Positions 45,173-54,700 of a stretch of DNA of 64,000 nt are shown here, piece after piece. The stretch's first letter is position 1, and each line of letters starts with the position of its first letter. This DNA is from Vibrio sp. 10N.286.49.B1 (GTDB lineage: Bacteria > Pseudomonadota > Gammaproteobacteria > Enterobacterales > Vibrionaceae), in contig NZ_MCUW01000004.1 in the NCBI RefSeq assembly GCF_002873335.1, positions 217,080 through 281,079 of the forward strand, read 5' to 3'. The position numbers and the translations under genes are program-made. Under the pieces are notes generated by a model. The model did no database searches. It was not told the origin of the DNA and was given only the letters and a program-made list of their open reading frames with translations.

Positions 45173-47023
45173 ATGTTTAAACGCTTTGAATCATTCACAA
45201 AAGCCTTCCCCGAACCGGATCCCAATCAACCGCCTGAGGGTATTATTGCTTTTTGCCGACACTTTACTCGTGGCTTTGAAAAACCATTAATTATTATGGC
45301 GCTGCTTAGTACCACCGTCGCCATTATTGAGGTGGCCTTATTTAGCTTCATGGGTAAATTGGTCGATTTGCTGACAGCCAGTACTCCCGAAACCTTTATG
45401 GCAGAAAATGGCTCTACTCTTTTCTGGGTTGGACTGGTGATTCTGCTTGTCATGCCTGCACTCATTTTGGTTTATTCGCTACTGACACACCAAACGCTGC
45501 TTGGCAATTACCCCATGTCTATTCGTTGGCAAATGCATCGCTATTTGCTCAAGCAAAGCCTGTCTTTTTACCAAGATGATTTTGCCGGTAGAGTCGCCAC
45601 TAAAGTCATGCAAACCGCATTAGCCGTTCGCGAGACGGTAATGAAGACGGCTGACGTCTTCGTTTATGTCATGGTGTACTTCACCTCTATGCTGTTTATC
45701 TTGGCTCAAGCCGACCTTTGGCTCATGCTTCCAATGCTATTTTGGCTGTTCGCTTATATTGGTATTCAGCTTTACTTTGTCCCAAAACTTAAAAAAGTGG
45801 CGGCAGAACAAGCAGACTCTCGCTCTTTGATGACCGGCCGTATCGTAGACAGTTACACCAATATATCTACCGTCAAACTCTTCTCTCATAGTAGAAGAGA
45901 GACCGAATATGCTAAAGAAGGCATGGATGGATTCCTCGATACCGTACATCGACAAATGCGCTTGGTGACTGGGTTTGATGTTTGTGTGCAACTTGCTAAC
46001 TACATCCTATTGTTCTCCATTGCGGGTATCTCTATTTATTTGTGGATGGACAGTGCCATCAGTATTGGTGCGATTGCGATTGCTATCAGTTTAGCTTTGC
46101 GTATCAATGGCATGTCGATGTGGATCATGTGGGAAGTCGGTGCACTATTTGAGAATATGGGCACCGTCGTTGACGGTATTAAAACCATGTCGAAACCAAT
46201 TGCAATTCAAGATAAGCCTAACGCAAAGCCGATTGTGGTGGATAAAGGAGGCATCGAATTCGATGATGTCAGTTTCCATTACGGCGAAAATAAAGGCGTC
46301 ATTAGCAACCTAAACCTTAATATCAAACCGGGTGAAAAAGTAGGATTGGTTGGTCGCTCCGGTGCAGGGAAGTCAACACTTGTGAACCTTCTGCTTCGTT
46401 TCCACGACGTCGAGGGCGGCCGAATTCGTATCGATGGTCAAACCATCTCTGACGTCACACAAGATTCGCTGCGCAGCAAGATTGGTATGGTGACGCAAGA
46501 TACCTCTCTATTGCACCGTTCGATCCGCGATAACATTATGTATGGTAGGCCAGATGCCTCAGACGCGGATCTTTACGCCGCAACGAAGCAAGCCCATGCC
46601 GACGAGTTTATCGACACCCTCACGGACCCATTTGGTAATACGGGTTATGATGCACAAGTCGGCGAGCGCGGTGTGAAGCTATCAGGAGGGCAACGCCAAC
46701 GAGTAGCGATTTCCCGCGTACTATTAAAAAATGCACCGATACTCATTCTGGACGAGGCAACATCCGCTCTCGATTCCGAAGTAGAAGCGGCTATTCAAGA
46801 GAGCCTCAACGAACTGATGGAAGGTAAAACCGTGATCGCAATTGCTCACCGATTATCGACCATCGCAGCAATGGATCGCTTAATCGTATTAGATCAAGGA
46901 CAAGTGCTGGAAGAAGGTACACATCAAGAGTTGATCGCTCAAAAAGGGGTCTATGCGCAACTCTGGGCACATCAAACCGGCGGTTTTATTTATGACGAAG
47001 ATAACGACGGCAACGTCGCATAA
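45173..47023 (+). CDS. ABC exporter half-transporter (fused membrane and ATPase domains)
   Basis: 616 residues. Six-helix membrane domain (about 35-340), then the ATPase domain with Walker A GRSGAGKST (about 397-405), Q-loop VTQDTSLLHRSI, signature LSGGQRQRVA (about 503), Walker B ILILDEATSALD and the switch His in AIAHRLST. The type resembles homodimeric multidrug or lipid exporters. The substrate is unknown. Single gene; a duplicated hairpin arm lies downstream. Confidence 0.9.
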   Translation: MFKRFESFTKAFPEPDPNQPPEGIIAFCRHFTRGFEKPLIIMALLSTTVAIIEVALFSFMGKLVDLLTASTPETFMAENGSTLFWVGLVILLVMPALILVYSLLTHQTLLGNYPMSIRWQMHRYLLKQSLSFYQDDFAGRVATKVMQTALAVRETVMKTADVFVYVMVYFTSMLFILAQADLWLMLPMLFWLFAYIGIQLYFVPKLKKVAAEQADSRSLMTGRIVDSYTNISTVKLFSHSRRETEYAKEGMDGFLDTVHRQMRLVTGFDVCVQLANYILLFSIAGISIYLWMDSAISIGAIAIAISLALRINGMSMWIMWEVGALFENMGTVVDGIKTMSKPIAIQDKPNAKPIVVDKGGIEFDDVSFHYGENKGVISNLNLNIKPGEKVGLVGRSGAGKSTLVNLLLRFHDVEGGRIRIDGQTISDVTQDSLRSKIGMVTQDTSLLHRSIRDNIMYGRPDASDADLYAATKQAHADEFIDTLTDPFGNTGYDAQVGERGVKLSGGQRQRVAISRVLLKNAPILILDEATSALDSEVEAAIQESLNELMEGKTVIAIAHRLSTIAAMDRLIVLDQGQVLEEGTHQELIAQKGVYAQLWAHQTGGFIYDEDNDGNVA

Positions 47024-47097
47024 TCTTTAGCATCGGACCACCAAGAGGTAAACGACCTATAGCTTTTAGTTATCCTCTCCTTTCTGTTTGCCATGTA

Positions 47098-47145
47098 TGC
47101 TGGCTTTATACTATGAAGCCAGCAAAATACTATGAAGCCAGCAAA
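47098..47145 (+). terminator. Terminator-like hairpin with a duplicated 3' arm
   Basis: GCTGGCTT pairs with AAGCCAGC in a 19-bp unit (47108-47126) that is repeated exactly at 47127-47145. Either copy can close the stem. Confidence 0.6.
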
Positions 47146-47242
47146 TTTCGGTATAAAAGCCACACTATTAGGTAAACCGCACAGCGCCCTCTTGAGATTA
47201 TGTTACGATGCGCTTACGTTTCCCTGCTGAGTTGATAACAAT

Positions 47243-47665
47243 TTGAACAACAAAGTAAAGTTCTCGTTTGTCGCGCTGGCACTTGGTGCTGGCTTTGTGC
47301 TGCCAAATCTTCTCAATAAAGCTCAAGATAACCATGTTGATTTGACTGAGTATTGCATGCTATCGACCAAGATTTGCGAACAGGATGGCGTTAAGATTCA
47401 GCTCAGTAAAGACCGAGCCCATCCATTAATACCAGTCCAAGTTCAGGTGTTTTGGCCAGAAGCCGATGCGGAAAACCTCATGGTTTCCCTGCAAGGCAAA
47501 GAAATGGACATGGGCATTGCCAAGTACCAACTAGAAATGATTAAACCCGACGTTTACCAAGGTGAGATTGTGTTACCCGTCTGTACTGAAGATAGTATGA
47601 CTTGGTATGGCACTATCGAAAATGGGGATAAATCGGTACAAGCCGCGGTTAGGATGACACGATGA
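47243..47665 (+). CDS. Hypothetical membrane-anchored protein of the copper operon
   Basis: 140 residues starting at TTG (codon order TTG AAC AAC AAA); no ATG is available in frame after the upstream stop and the ribosome site is poor. An N-terminal hydrophobic segment (VALALGAGFVLPNLL) anchors a periplasmic domain with Cys in DLTEYCMLSTKICEQDG and LPVCTED. It overlaps the SCO1 gene by 4 bases, so it belongs to the same operon. A copper-related role is inferred from context only. Confidence 0.65.
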   Translation: MNNKVKFSFVALALGAGFVLPNLLNKAQDNHVDLTEYCMLSTKICEQDGVKIQLSKDRAHPLIPVQVQVFWPEADAENLMVSLQGKEMDMGIAKYQLEMIKPDVYQGEIVLPVCTEDSMTWYGTIENGDKSVQAAVRMTR

Positions 47666-48273
47666 ATAAAAAATGGATTCTACTACTTATTGGCGCATTT
47701 TCCATTGGGCTAGGGGCTAATCTGTACTTGCAACAACACGACAAAGCACAGAAGCAAGACGACGCCCAACGCCTGCTTGCTGAAACCGACCATGCCATTT
47801 TGTTTGGCGAAGATGAGCAGCCCGTGGCCATTTTCGACCAACAAGATCCGCGAACTCGAATCGTTTACTTTGGCTTTACTCGCTGCCCAGATGTCTGTCC
47901 GACGTCGCTTGCTATGCTTGCTGGTGCTCTCAACCAAATTGATGACACTGCTAAAGCCAATCTTCGTCCGTTATTTATCTCGCTAGACCCAGAACGCGAC
48001 GCGGCTTCTGCGTCTGCTGAATACGCGCATTATTTTCATCCGATGATTGAGGGTCTATCCGCACCGCTTGAGACGACCAAACCACTTGCTCATCGATATG
48101 GCGTCATATTTCGAAAAACCGAACTGGAAGGCTCCAAGCTCGACTACACGCTCGATCACAGTTCGTATTTCTACTTTCTAAAACCAGATGGCACCCTGAT
48201 TGAAAAGGTGCCGCACACTCTTACTCCTGCTCCTATTATTGAGGCGATTAAAAGGCTGAATAATCAGGGATAG
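47662..48273 (+). CDS. SCO1/SenC-type copper chaperone
   Basis: 203 residues. An N-terminal anchor (KKWILLLIGAFSIGLGAN) precedes a thioredoxin fold with the copper motif RCPDVCPTS (Cys-x3-Cys, about 74-82) and the distal His in TLDHSSYFYF (about 170). SCO proteins deliver copper or reduce the CuA site of cytochrome oxidase. The start overlaps the previous gene by 4 bases and the PCuAC gene follows 29 bases on. Confidence 0.93.
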   Translation: MNKKWILLLIGAFSIGLGANLYLQQHDKAQKQDDAQRLLAETDHAILFGEDEQPVAIFDQQDPRTRIVYFGFTRCPDVCPTSLAMLAGALNQIDDTAKANLRPLFISLDPERDAASASAEYAHYFHPMIEGLSAPLETTKPLAHRYGVIFRKTELEGSKLDYTLDHSSYFYFLKPDGTLIEKVPHTLTPAPIIEAIKRLNNQG

Positions 48274-48302
48274 ATAACACAACAAAAAGAATCGGAATCA
48301 AC

Positions 48303-48761
48303 ATGAAGCTCAACAAAACACTATTCGCTCTCATTGCTCTTGCACCCTTGTCTTTTGCCAATGCCGCCATTGATGTCACAGACGCTTACGCACGCGCGAC
48401 CGCACCAAATGCGACCACCAGTGCCGTTTTTGCAACTATTGAAAACACCAGTGACACAGTACGAACGTTAGTGAAAGCCAATTCACAAGCATCAGAGGTA
48501 GTTGAGCTTCATGATGTAGTGATGGACGGTGAAGTTATGCAAATGCGTCAGGTTAAAAGCATTGAAATTCCCGCAGACGGGCACGTGATGTTAAAACCAG
48601 GTGGCCTGCATATCATGCTGCTAAATATAAACGAGCCATTGAAAGAAACCCAAACCATTGATGTAGAACTCACCTTTGCAAACGGTGAAGTGCAAGTTGT
48701 CACGGTTCCAGTGAAGAAAGTAATGGCGGGTATGAGTAAAATGAAGCATGCGCATCATTGA
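48303..48761 (+). CDS. Periplasmic PCu(A)C copper chaperone
   Basis: 152 residues with a signal peptide ending ANA-AI (about 20). The copper motif H-x-M type is visible as VELHDVVMDGEVMQMRQV and GGLHIMLL, giving the His/Met ligands of PCuAC. The His/Met tail (MSKMKHAHH) may also bind copper. It hands Cu(I) to oxidase or to SCO, fitting the operon. A terminator follows. Confidence 0.9.
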   Translation: MKLNKTLFALIALAPLSFANAAIDVTDAYARATAPNATTSAVFATIENTSDTVRTLVKANSQASEVVELHDVVMDGEVMQMRQVKSIEIPADGHVMLKPGGLHIMLLNINEPLKETQTIDVELTFANGEVQVVTVPVKKVMAGMSKMKHAHH

Positions 48762-48790
48762 TTCTAACGAGTAACCTAGTCACACGTATA

Positions 48791-48828
48791 AAATTAAAAA
48801 GCGCATATTTAGATGCGCTTTTTAATTT
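48791..48828 (+). terminator. Terminator of the copper operon
   Basis: AAATTAAAAAGCGCAT / ATGCGCTTTTTAATTT, a 16-bp stem with its T-run inside the stem. Confidence 0.9.
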
Positions 48829-48911
48829 CCATCACTGCACGCTCCACCTTCTCCATCGATACCGCATCAATGCTACATCAAGATTTTGAGCATGAACGCT
48901 CTTGAGGATGA

Positions 48912-48920
48912 TGCTAGAAT
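48912..48920 (+). promoter_or_regulatory. Extended -10 promoter of the RsgA-like gene leader
   Basis: TGCTAGAAT (TGn plus TAGAAT). No good -35 is present at the usual distance, as is common with extended -10 promoters. The predicted start near 48927 puts the small ORF just downstream. Confidence 0.5.
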
Positions 48921-48949
48921 CACCAAAACGACCCAAAAAGGAGAACAAA

Positions 48950-49000
48950 ATGATTGTATTACACCGCCACCCGGCAACTCTGGCAGCAATGACGCTTTAA
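48950..49000 (+). CDS. Candidate leader peptide (16 residues)
   Basis: ATG to TAA, MIVLHRHPATLAAMTL, preceded by AAGGAG at ideal spacing. It is too short to be a normal gene. The TAA is followed at once by a terminator-like hairpin and, further on, by structures that hide the ribosome site of the GTPase gene. The frame continues after the stop with a GTG-started ten-codon frame. A regulatory leader peptide is inferred. Confidence 0.5.
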   Translation: MIVLHRHPATLAAMTL

Positions 49001-49026
49001 GTGGCAACGACAGTTGCACCTTTTTG
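49001..49026 (+). terminator. Terminator-like hairpin after the leader peptide
   Basis: GTG(g)CAAC-GACA-GTTGCAC followed by CTTTTTG. The GCAACT inside the leader ORF (48974-48979) could instead pair with AGTTGC (49012-49017), giving a competing structure. Confidence 0.45.
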
Positions 49027-49100
49027 TTTGTAGCCTTCTCTGTTTGCCCGGTGTTTAACATCCGGGGTTTATGTGCTGAACGCACACACTTACACATGTA

Positions 49101-49146
49101 AGTACCTGACCCTATTTAAATTTAAAAATGTAATATTTTAGGTACT
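49101..49146 (+). promoter_or_regulatory. Ribosome-site-sequestering stem of the RsgA-like gene
   Basis: AGTACCT (49101-49107) is the exact complement of AGGTACT (49140-49146), which contains the Shine-Dalgarno bases 5 bases before the ATG. A 16-bp palindrome ACTTACACATGTAAGT (49088-49103) overlaps the upstream arm, so the two structures compete. Confidence 0.55.
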
Positions 49147-49150
49147 AGCA

Positions 49151-50206
49151 ATGAATTCTATTTTTACCCACCCTATTTCTCTAAATGAACTTGGTTGGAA
49201 GTCCTTTTTTCAACAACAGCTTACCCTTGATGAATACGAAGGTATTGTGATTGGGCGCGTGATCGCGCACCACCGTAGTGGTTACATCGTCTGTACCGAA
49301 GACGAAGAATTCCACATGGAACATCACTCACAACACCCAACGATGACTGTTGGCGATTGGGTTTTGCTTCATGAGGACCAACGTTTTCTTCGCGCATTAG
49401 ATCGAAAATCGTTATTCAGCCGCAAAGCACCGGGGTCAAAGATTGAAGAACAGTACATCGCGGCCAATGTGGATACCGTGTTTATTGTCTGCTCTCTCAA
49501 CGATGACTTCAATCTAAGCCGGATTGAACGTTATCTGACGCTAGTCAACGAATCGCAAGCAGAAGCCGTTATCGTGCTAACGAAGGCCGACCTCTGCGAC
49601 GATGCTGACAAAAAACGCCAGCAAGTCCAAGCTTTAGATGCATTTCTGATGATCGAAATGGTGAATGCACTCGATAGCGATACCTTAAACGGATTAAAAT
49701 CTTGGTGTGGAAACGGCCAAACGGTTGCCTTTATGGGCTCTTCAGGCGTGGGTAAGTCTACACTCGTTAATAGTTTAATGGCGACTCAAGCTCAAGCGAC
49801 CGGCGGCATTCGCGAAGATGATAGTAAGGGACGCCATACCACAACGTCTCGTTCTATTCACAAAATGATGGACGGCGGGTTGCTTCTCGACACTCCAGGG
49901 ATGAGAGAGATTCAACTCACCGCAAGTGAAGACGGGCTAGCCGAAACCTTTAGCGACGTTGAAGCGCTGATCACTCAGTGTCGGTTCAGTGATTGCCAGC
50001 ATAACAACGAGCCTGGATGTGCTGTTCGACAGGCATTGGAAGCTGGGACTATCGAGACAAGACGATTGGATAATTATTACAAACTGCTTCGCGAGCAAGC
50101 TCATAATAGCGCTTCGCTAGCAGAGAGACGCAGCACCGATAAACAATTTGGCAAGTTCATCCGCTCCGTTCAAACTGAAAGTCGAGGTCGAAAAAAAGGT
50201 TATTGA
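49151..50206 (+). CDS. RsgA-like circularly permuted GTPase
   Basis: 351 residues. An OB-fold domain (about 35-110), then permuted GTPase motifs G4 LTKADL (about 144), G1 GSSGVGKSTL (about 197-206) and G3 DTPG (about 248), and a zinc segment with CRFSDCQHNNEPGC (about 277-290). RsgA checks maturation of the 30S subunit. This one has an N-terminal extension (LGWKSFFQQQLTLDEYEG) and lacks the usual neighbours of rsgA (orn, psd), so it may be the second, divergent copy found in some bacteria. Its complex leader suggests control by translation state. Confidence 0.85.
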   Translation: MNSIFTHPISLNELGWKSFFQQQLTLDEYEGIVIGRVIAHHRSGYIVCTEDEEFHMEHHSQHPTMTVGDWVLLHEDQRFLRALDRKSLFSRKAPGSKIEEQYIAANVDTVFIVCSLNDDFNLSRIERYLTLVNESQAEAVIVLTKADLCDDADKKRQQVQALDAFLMIEMVNALDSDTLNGLKSWCGNGQTVAFMGSSGVGKSTLVNSLMATQAQATGGIREDDSKGRHTTTSRSIHKMMDGGLLLDTPGMREIQLTASEDGLAETFSDVEALITQCRFSDCQHNNEPGCAVRQALEAGTIETRRLDNYYKLLREQAHNSASLAERRSTDKQFGKFIRSVQTESRGRKKGY

Positions 50207-50243
50207 TTATCGATTAGCCTTCAAATAAACCCCCTTTCACTTC

Positions 50244-50273
50244 TAAAAGACTCTATTTACTAGGGTCTTTTTT
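50244..50273 (+). terminator. Terminator of the RsgA-like gene
   Basis: AAAAGACTCTA / TAGGGTCTTTT with one G-U pair, 5-base loop and a T-run. Confidence 0.85.
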
Positions 50274-50436
50274 TATATTCTTATTTGTAACCAATTTGCA
50301 ACATTAAAACCTACACAATAAAACATATCGCACTATTTTACACCACAAACAAATTAGAACTGGACACATATATTCGCAACGATAATATAACAAGCGCAAA
50401 CACACATTCATATAAAACAACTATAAAGGTAAAAAA

Positions 50437-51654
50437 ATGCAGAACTCTAGCTTGTTGGCCCGTTATGCCAATGGCAATCTGGTTCTCCAGATCCTCGCGG
50501 GTATCGTTTTTGGTGTCATCCTAGCGGTTGCTTCTCCAGCAACTGCGCAAAGTTTTGGCATGTTGGGTGGCTTATTTGTGGGAGCGTTAAAAGCCGTTGC
50601 TCCCATTTTAGTCTTCATTCTTGTGGCCGCTTCCATTGCCAACCAAAAGAAAAACCAAACCACACACATGCGTCCAATTGTGGTGTTATATCTCATTGGC
50701 ACGTTCACCGCAGCATTAACTGCCGTGTTATTAAGCTTTCTTTTCCCTGTTGAGCTAACGCTCGTTGCAGGTGCTGAAGGAGCAACACCACCTCAAGGCA
50801 TTGCTGAAGTACTTCACACACTGTTATTTAAGCTTGTTGATAACCCAGTCAGCGCACTCATGAATGCGAACTACATCGGTATCCTCGCTTGGGCTGTCGG
50901 ATTAGGTATTGCATTACACCATGCTTCAGATACAACGAAAGCCGTTTTCGAAGATCTGAGCCACGGCGTATCTCAAATTGTTCGCTTTATTATTCGTCTA
51001 GCACCTTTTGGTATATTTGGTCTTGTTGCTGCTACGTTCGCAACAACAGGCTTCTCAGCGTTGGCTGGCTACGCAAAACTATTGTTTGTTCTGCTGTCTT
51101 CAATGGCCATCATTGCGCTTATCGTGAACCCAATCATTGTTTACGTGAAAACAAAACAAAACCCATACCCACTGGTTTTTCAATGCCTACGTGAAAGTGG
51201 CGTCACTGCGTTCTTTACTCGCTCAAGCGCCGCTAACATTCCAGTTAACATGGCGTTATGTGAAAAACTAAAGTTGGACGAAGATACATACTCTGTTTCT
51301 ATTCCATTAGGCGCGACGATCAACATGGCGGGTGCGGCAATTACGATTACTGTACTTACGTTAGCTGCGGTGCATACGATGGGCATTGAGGTTGATCTAT
51401 TGACAGCCGTGCTACTCAGTGTGGTTGCTGCCGTTTCTGCATGTGGTGCATCAGGCGTTGCTGGTGGTTCGTTGCTACTGATTCCACTGGCTTGTGGCCT
51501 ATTCGGTATTTCAAACGACGTAGCAATGCAGGTCGTTGCGGTTGGCTTTATCATTGGTGTGATTCAAGATTCTGCTGAGACAGCGCTGAACAGCTCAACT
51601 GATGTTGTGTTTACGGCTGCGGTTTGTAAAGCAGAACAGCAAAAATTAGGTTGA
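50437..51654 (+). CDS. sstT: Serine/threonine:Na+ symporter SstT
   Basis: 405 residues of the DAACS (glutamate carrier-like) family with eight helices and two re-entrant loops. The beginning [19 protein letters not shown], the [19 protein letters not shown] loop, [18 protein letters not shown] and the final [17 protein letters not shown] are typical of SstT. It takes up serine and threonine with sodium. An AAAGGTAAAAAA site precedes the ATG. Single gene with a terminator shared with the giant adhesin gene. Confidence 0.95.
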   Translation: MQNSSLLARYANGNLVLQILAGIVFGVILAVASPATAQSFGMLGGLFVGALKAVAPILVFILVAASIANQKKNQTTHMRPIVVLYLIGTFTAALTAVLLSFLFPVELTLVAGAEGATPPQGIAEVLHTLLFKLVDNPVSALMNANYIGILAWAVGLGIALHHASDTTKAVFEDLSHGVSQIVRFIIRLAPFGIFGLVAATFATTGFSALAGYAKLLFVLLSSMAIIALIVNPIIVYVKTKQNPYPLVFQCLRESGVTAFFTRSSAANIPVNMALCEKLKLDEDTYSVSIPLGATINMAGAAITITVLTLAAVHTMGIEVDLLTAVLLSVVAAVSACGASGVAGGSLLLIPLACGLFGISNDVAMQVVAVGFIIGVIQDSAETALNSSTDVVFTAAVCKAEQQKLG

Positions 51655-51686
51655 TTGTTCAATCACATAAAATAGTTAAAACATAA

Positions 51687-51726
51687 TAAAAAAGGCGGTA
51701 CATCATTTGATGTACCGCCTTTTTTC
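51687..51726. terminator. Bidirectional terminator between sstT and the adhesin gene
   Basis: AAAAAAGGCGGTACATC / GATGTACCGCCTTTTTT, a 17-bp perfect stem with an ATTT loop. Confidence 0.95.
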
Positions 51727-51744
51727 ATACTGCTCATTCAGGCG

Positions 51745-54700
51745 TTATAAATCGACCTTAATGATATTGAGTGTGTCCAATTGGTTAATGAGATCGGTTT
51801 GATGACTCGCTTGATCATTGATGACGTTAGCATCAGAAATTTCCAAGTCGCTCCACCCTACCCCTTCTAATGTAATGTCCGTTTGTTCATTCCCTTTTGT
51901 CACACTAATGACGGTGCTGGTTGCATCATTGGCATTGTTAGCATCATCGTTGACGGTTACGGTAATATTCCCTAGCAAATCACTTAGGCTATTGTGCGCC
52001 GGTAACAAATCCGAGATATCCAACAGATCATCACCAACGTGGAAATCCGTCACGGTTGTCGTCGCAGGGCTTTGATCAGTGCCCGCCGAATCTTCGGTAA
52101 ACAAGAACAGATCATGCCCGTCTCCTCCTGTTAAGATGTCGTTTCCGCCGCCACCAAAGATAATGTCACTACCGGCGGTGCCGACTAAGCTATCGTCTGA
52201 AGCGTCTCCGACTTGAACTTGTGCACTGCCGCCTTCACTAGGCAATAACAACTGGCCTGTCTCGTGAAGTGCAACAATTAACTCAGCATTGGACAGCGTA
52301 TCGATCTCACTGCGGTCCATATCAAGCAGACCTTCTAACGTGACGCCTTCGAGGGTAATCGTTTGTACGCCGTTAATCGTCAATACTGTATTACCTGAGT
52401 CTTCTGTCACCAACAGTTGTTCATCAAGGCGAGACGCATCTGAGAACTGGACATTTTGCAAATCAACACTATCAAAATTCGATGCTGCCACAGGACCTGT
52501 ATGTTTGGTATCAAAATCTTTGATAACATCTGCGCCACCTAAAGTCGCACTTTCCCAAACAAAGCTATCGCGAGCATTAGCGTCTGCAGTGATATCGCCA
52601 CTAGACGTGTAATCATTGCCAAATAGCCATTCGTCATCACTGGTCGCGGCAAGCAAATCACTCATATCACTTTCACCGCTCACGACATTATTGCCAGCAA
52701 CCGCAATATTAATCGTTTGAGTACCAGTGACTACTAGCTGACCAGCATCATTTTGTTGCAGAACTTCAACCGTGAAACTATCGGTTTCTGTCTCACCAAA
52801 TGCTGGCAAGGCTTTGTCGGTTAGCAGGACATATATCCATGCCCCTGTTGCCGCGTTGAACGATAATCGACCGTAGCTGCCTGTTCGCTCAAATGCATCA
52901 CCACTTTGTGGAAGCGTTGGGTTTTGCAAGCGCATCGTTGTCGCGGGTCCATCTATATCATTCGCAGTAACCGTTCCATCAACCTCCTCAAGCGTCCCTT
53001 CCTGAACATCACCGACAAAGTCGCCGGTGATATCAACGTCATCATCGTGACCTTGAATATTAATGTTTACGGTTTCAGTTAATGAGTTCGTTCCGTCGGT
53101 CAATGTGATCTCAAAGGACTCGACCGCACCAGCATCAACAAGCGCTTGACTCAGTACAGGATCCAAGGTGTATGTCCACGCTCCTGTCGCCGTGATACTG
53201 AATGAGCCGTATTGTGGCGTACCCGATGTTAGCTGGTAGCTCACGGTTTCAGATTCGCTGTCTGTTGCCGATAGTTGGCCTGTCGCGACGGATGCCGAGC
53301 TATTATCTTCCTCTACACTGCCCGCACGATCTGAGAGCGTTGACGTGATAATAGGCGCATCATTTTCACCCGTTAACGTGATGGTCACATCTTCTATTGT
53401 TGAATTACCATCACTGTCCGTCAACGTCACTGCAAAAGTTTCCGTGATATTACCCGTGTTCAGCGCCTGGCTATCATCTGCACTCAAGTTATAAGTCCAA
53501 ACACCCGCACTTGTGATTGCAAATGTGCCATATTGAGATTGCTGAGCAGGGTCAAAGCTGTAGGTGATCGTCTCTAATTCCGCATCCGTTGAGGTCAACG
53601 TTCCGGTCACAGACAGTGGGCTCCCATCTTCAACGACAGCCCCTTCATCTTGACCCATTGGAGTGGTCACTACAGGTGTATCGTTAAAGCCATCAATCAT
53701 TACTGTGATTGGTTGTGAGACGGTATCACCTTGCAACGTTGAGCCTTGAATACTTTCAACAAAGACATCAAAGTTCTCTTGAACAACCACATCACCGAGT
53801 AGCGCGGCTTTATCTGGGTCGAGTGTGTATTCCCAGCGAACATCGTTAGCGTCTGCACCAGAGATTAACTCTAGCGTACCGTATGCACCAACCAGCGTGG
53901 TGGTGGTTCCTGTCGAAGATAAACTAACACGGTGAGTATCATTAGCATCCGCATCGGAGAACATCACATTACCAGCAACAAACCCAGCACCTTCACTGCT
54001 GTTCTCATAAGCGGTTCCAGTAACGGTTGAGCTAAGGACATCAACGACAGGACCATCATTAGACCCTTGGATAGAAACATTCACCGTTTCTGTTGTGGTA
54101 TTGGTGCCATCAGTCAGGGTGACAACGAACGACTCAACAGCCCCTGTATCATCGAGACCCTGACTTAAGTCTGGGTCCAGAGTATACGTCCAACCACCAG
54201 ATGCATTGATACTAAACACCCCATACTGAGCGCTGCCAGAAGTATGCTGGTAGGTAATGGTTTCCGATTCACTATCCGTAGCAGAAAGCTGACCGGTTGC
54301 GACGGAGGCTAGTCCATTGTCTTCTTCCACACTACCCGCTCGATCAGCATCGGTAGAAGTAATAATTGGCGTATCATTATTTCCTGTAAACGTAATTGTG
54401 ATGTCTTCTGTCGTCGAATTCCCATCACTATCAGTCAACGTCACACTAAAGGTTTCCGTGACGTTACCTGCATTGAGTGCTTGGCTATCCCCGGAGTCCA
54501 ACGTGTATGTCCATACACCGGCGCTGGTCACCTCGAATGATCCGTATTGCGATTGTTGCGCGGTATCAAATGAGTAAGTGACCATTTCAGACTCAGCATC
54601 CGTTGACGTTAATGTCCCGGTTGCAGTGAGTGGGCCACTGTCTTCGACTACACTTCCTAGCACTTCGCTATCTGGCGTTGTTACAACCGGAGTATCATTG

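Noticed and set aside
48886..49101. 71-codon plus-strand frame across the RsgA-like gene leader
   Set aside because: No ribosome site at its start, no family likeness, and it is out of frame with the better supported 16-codon leader.
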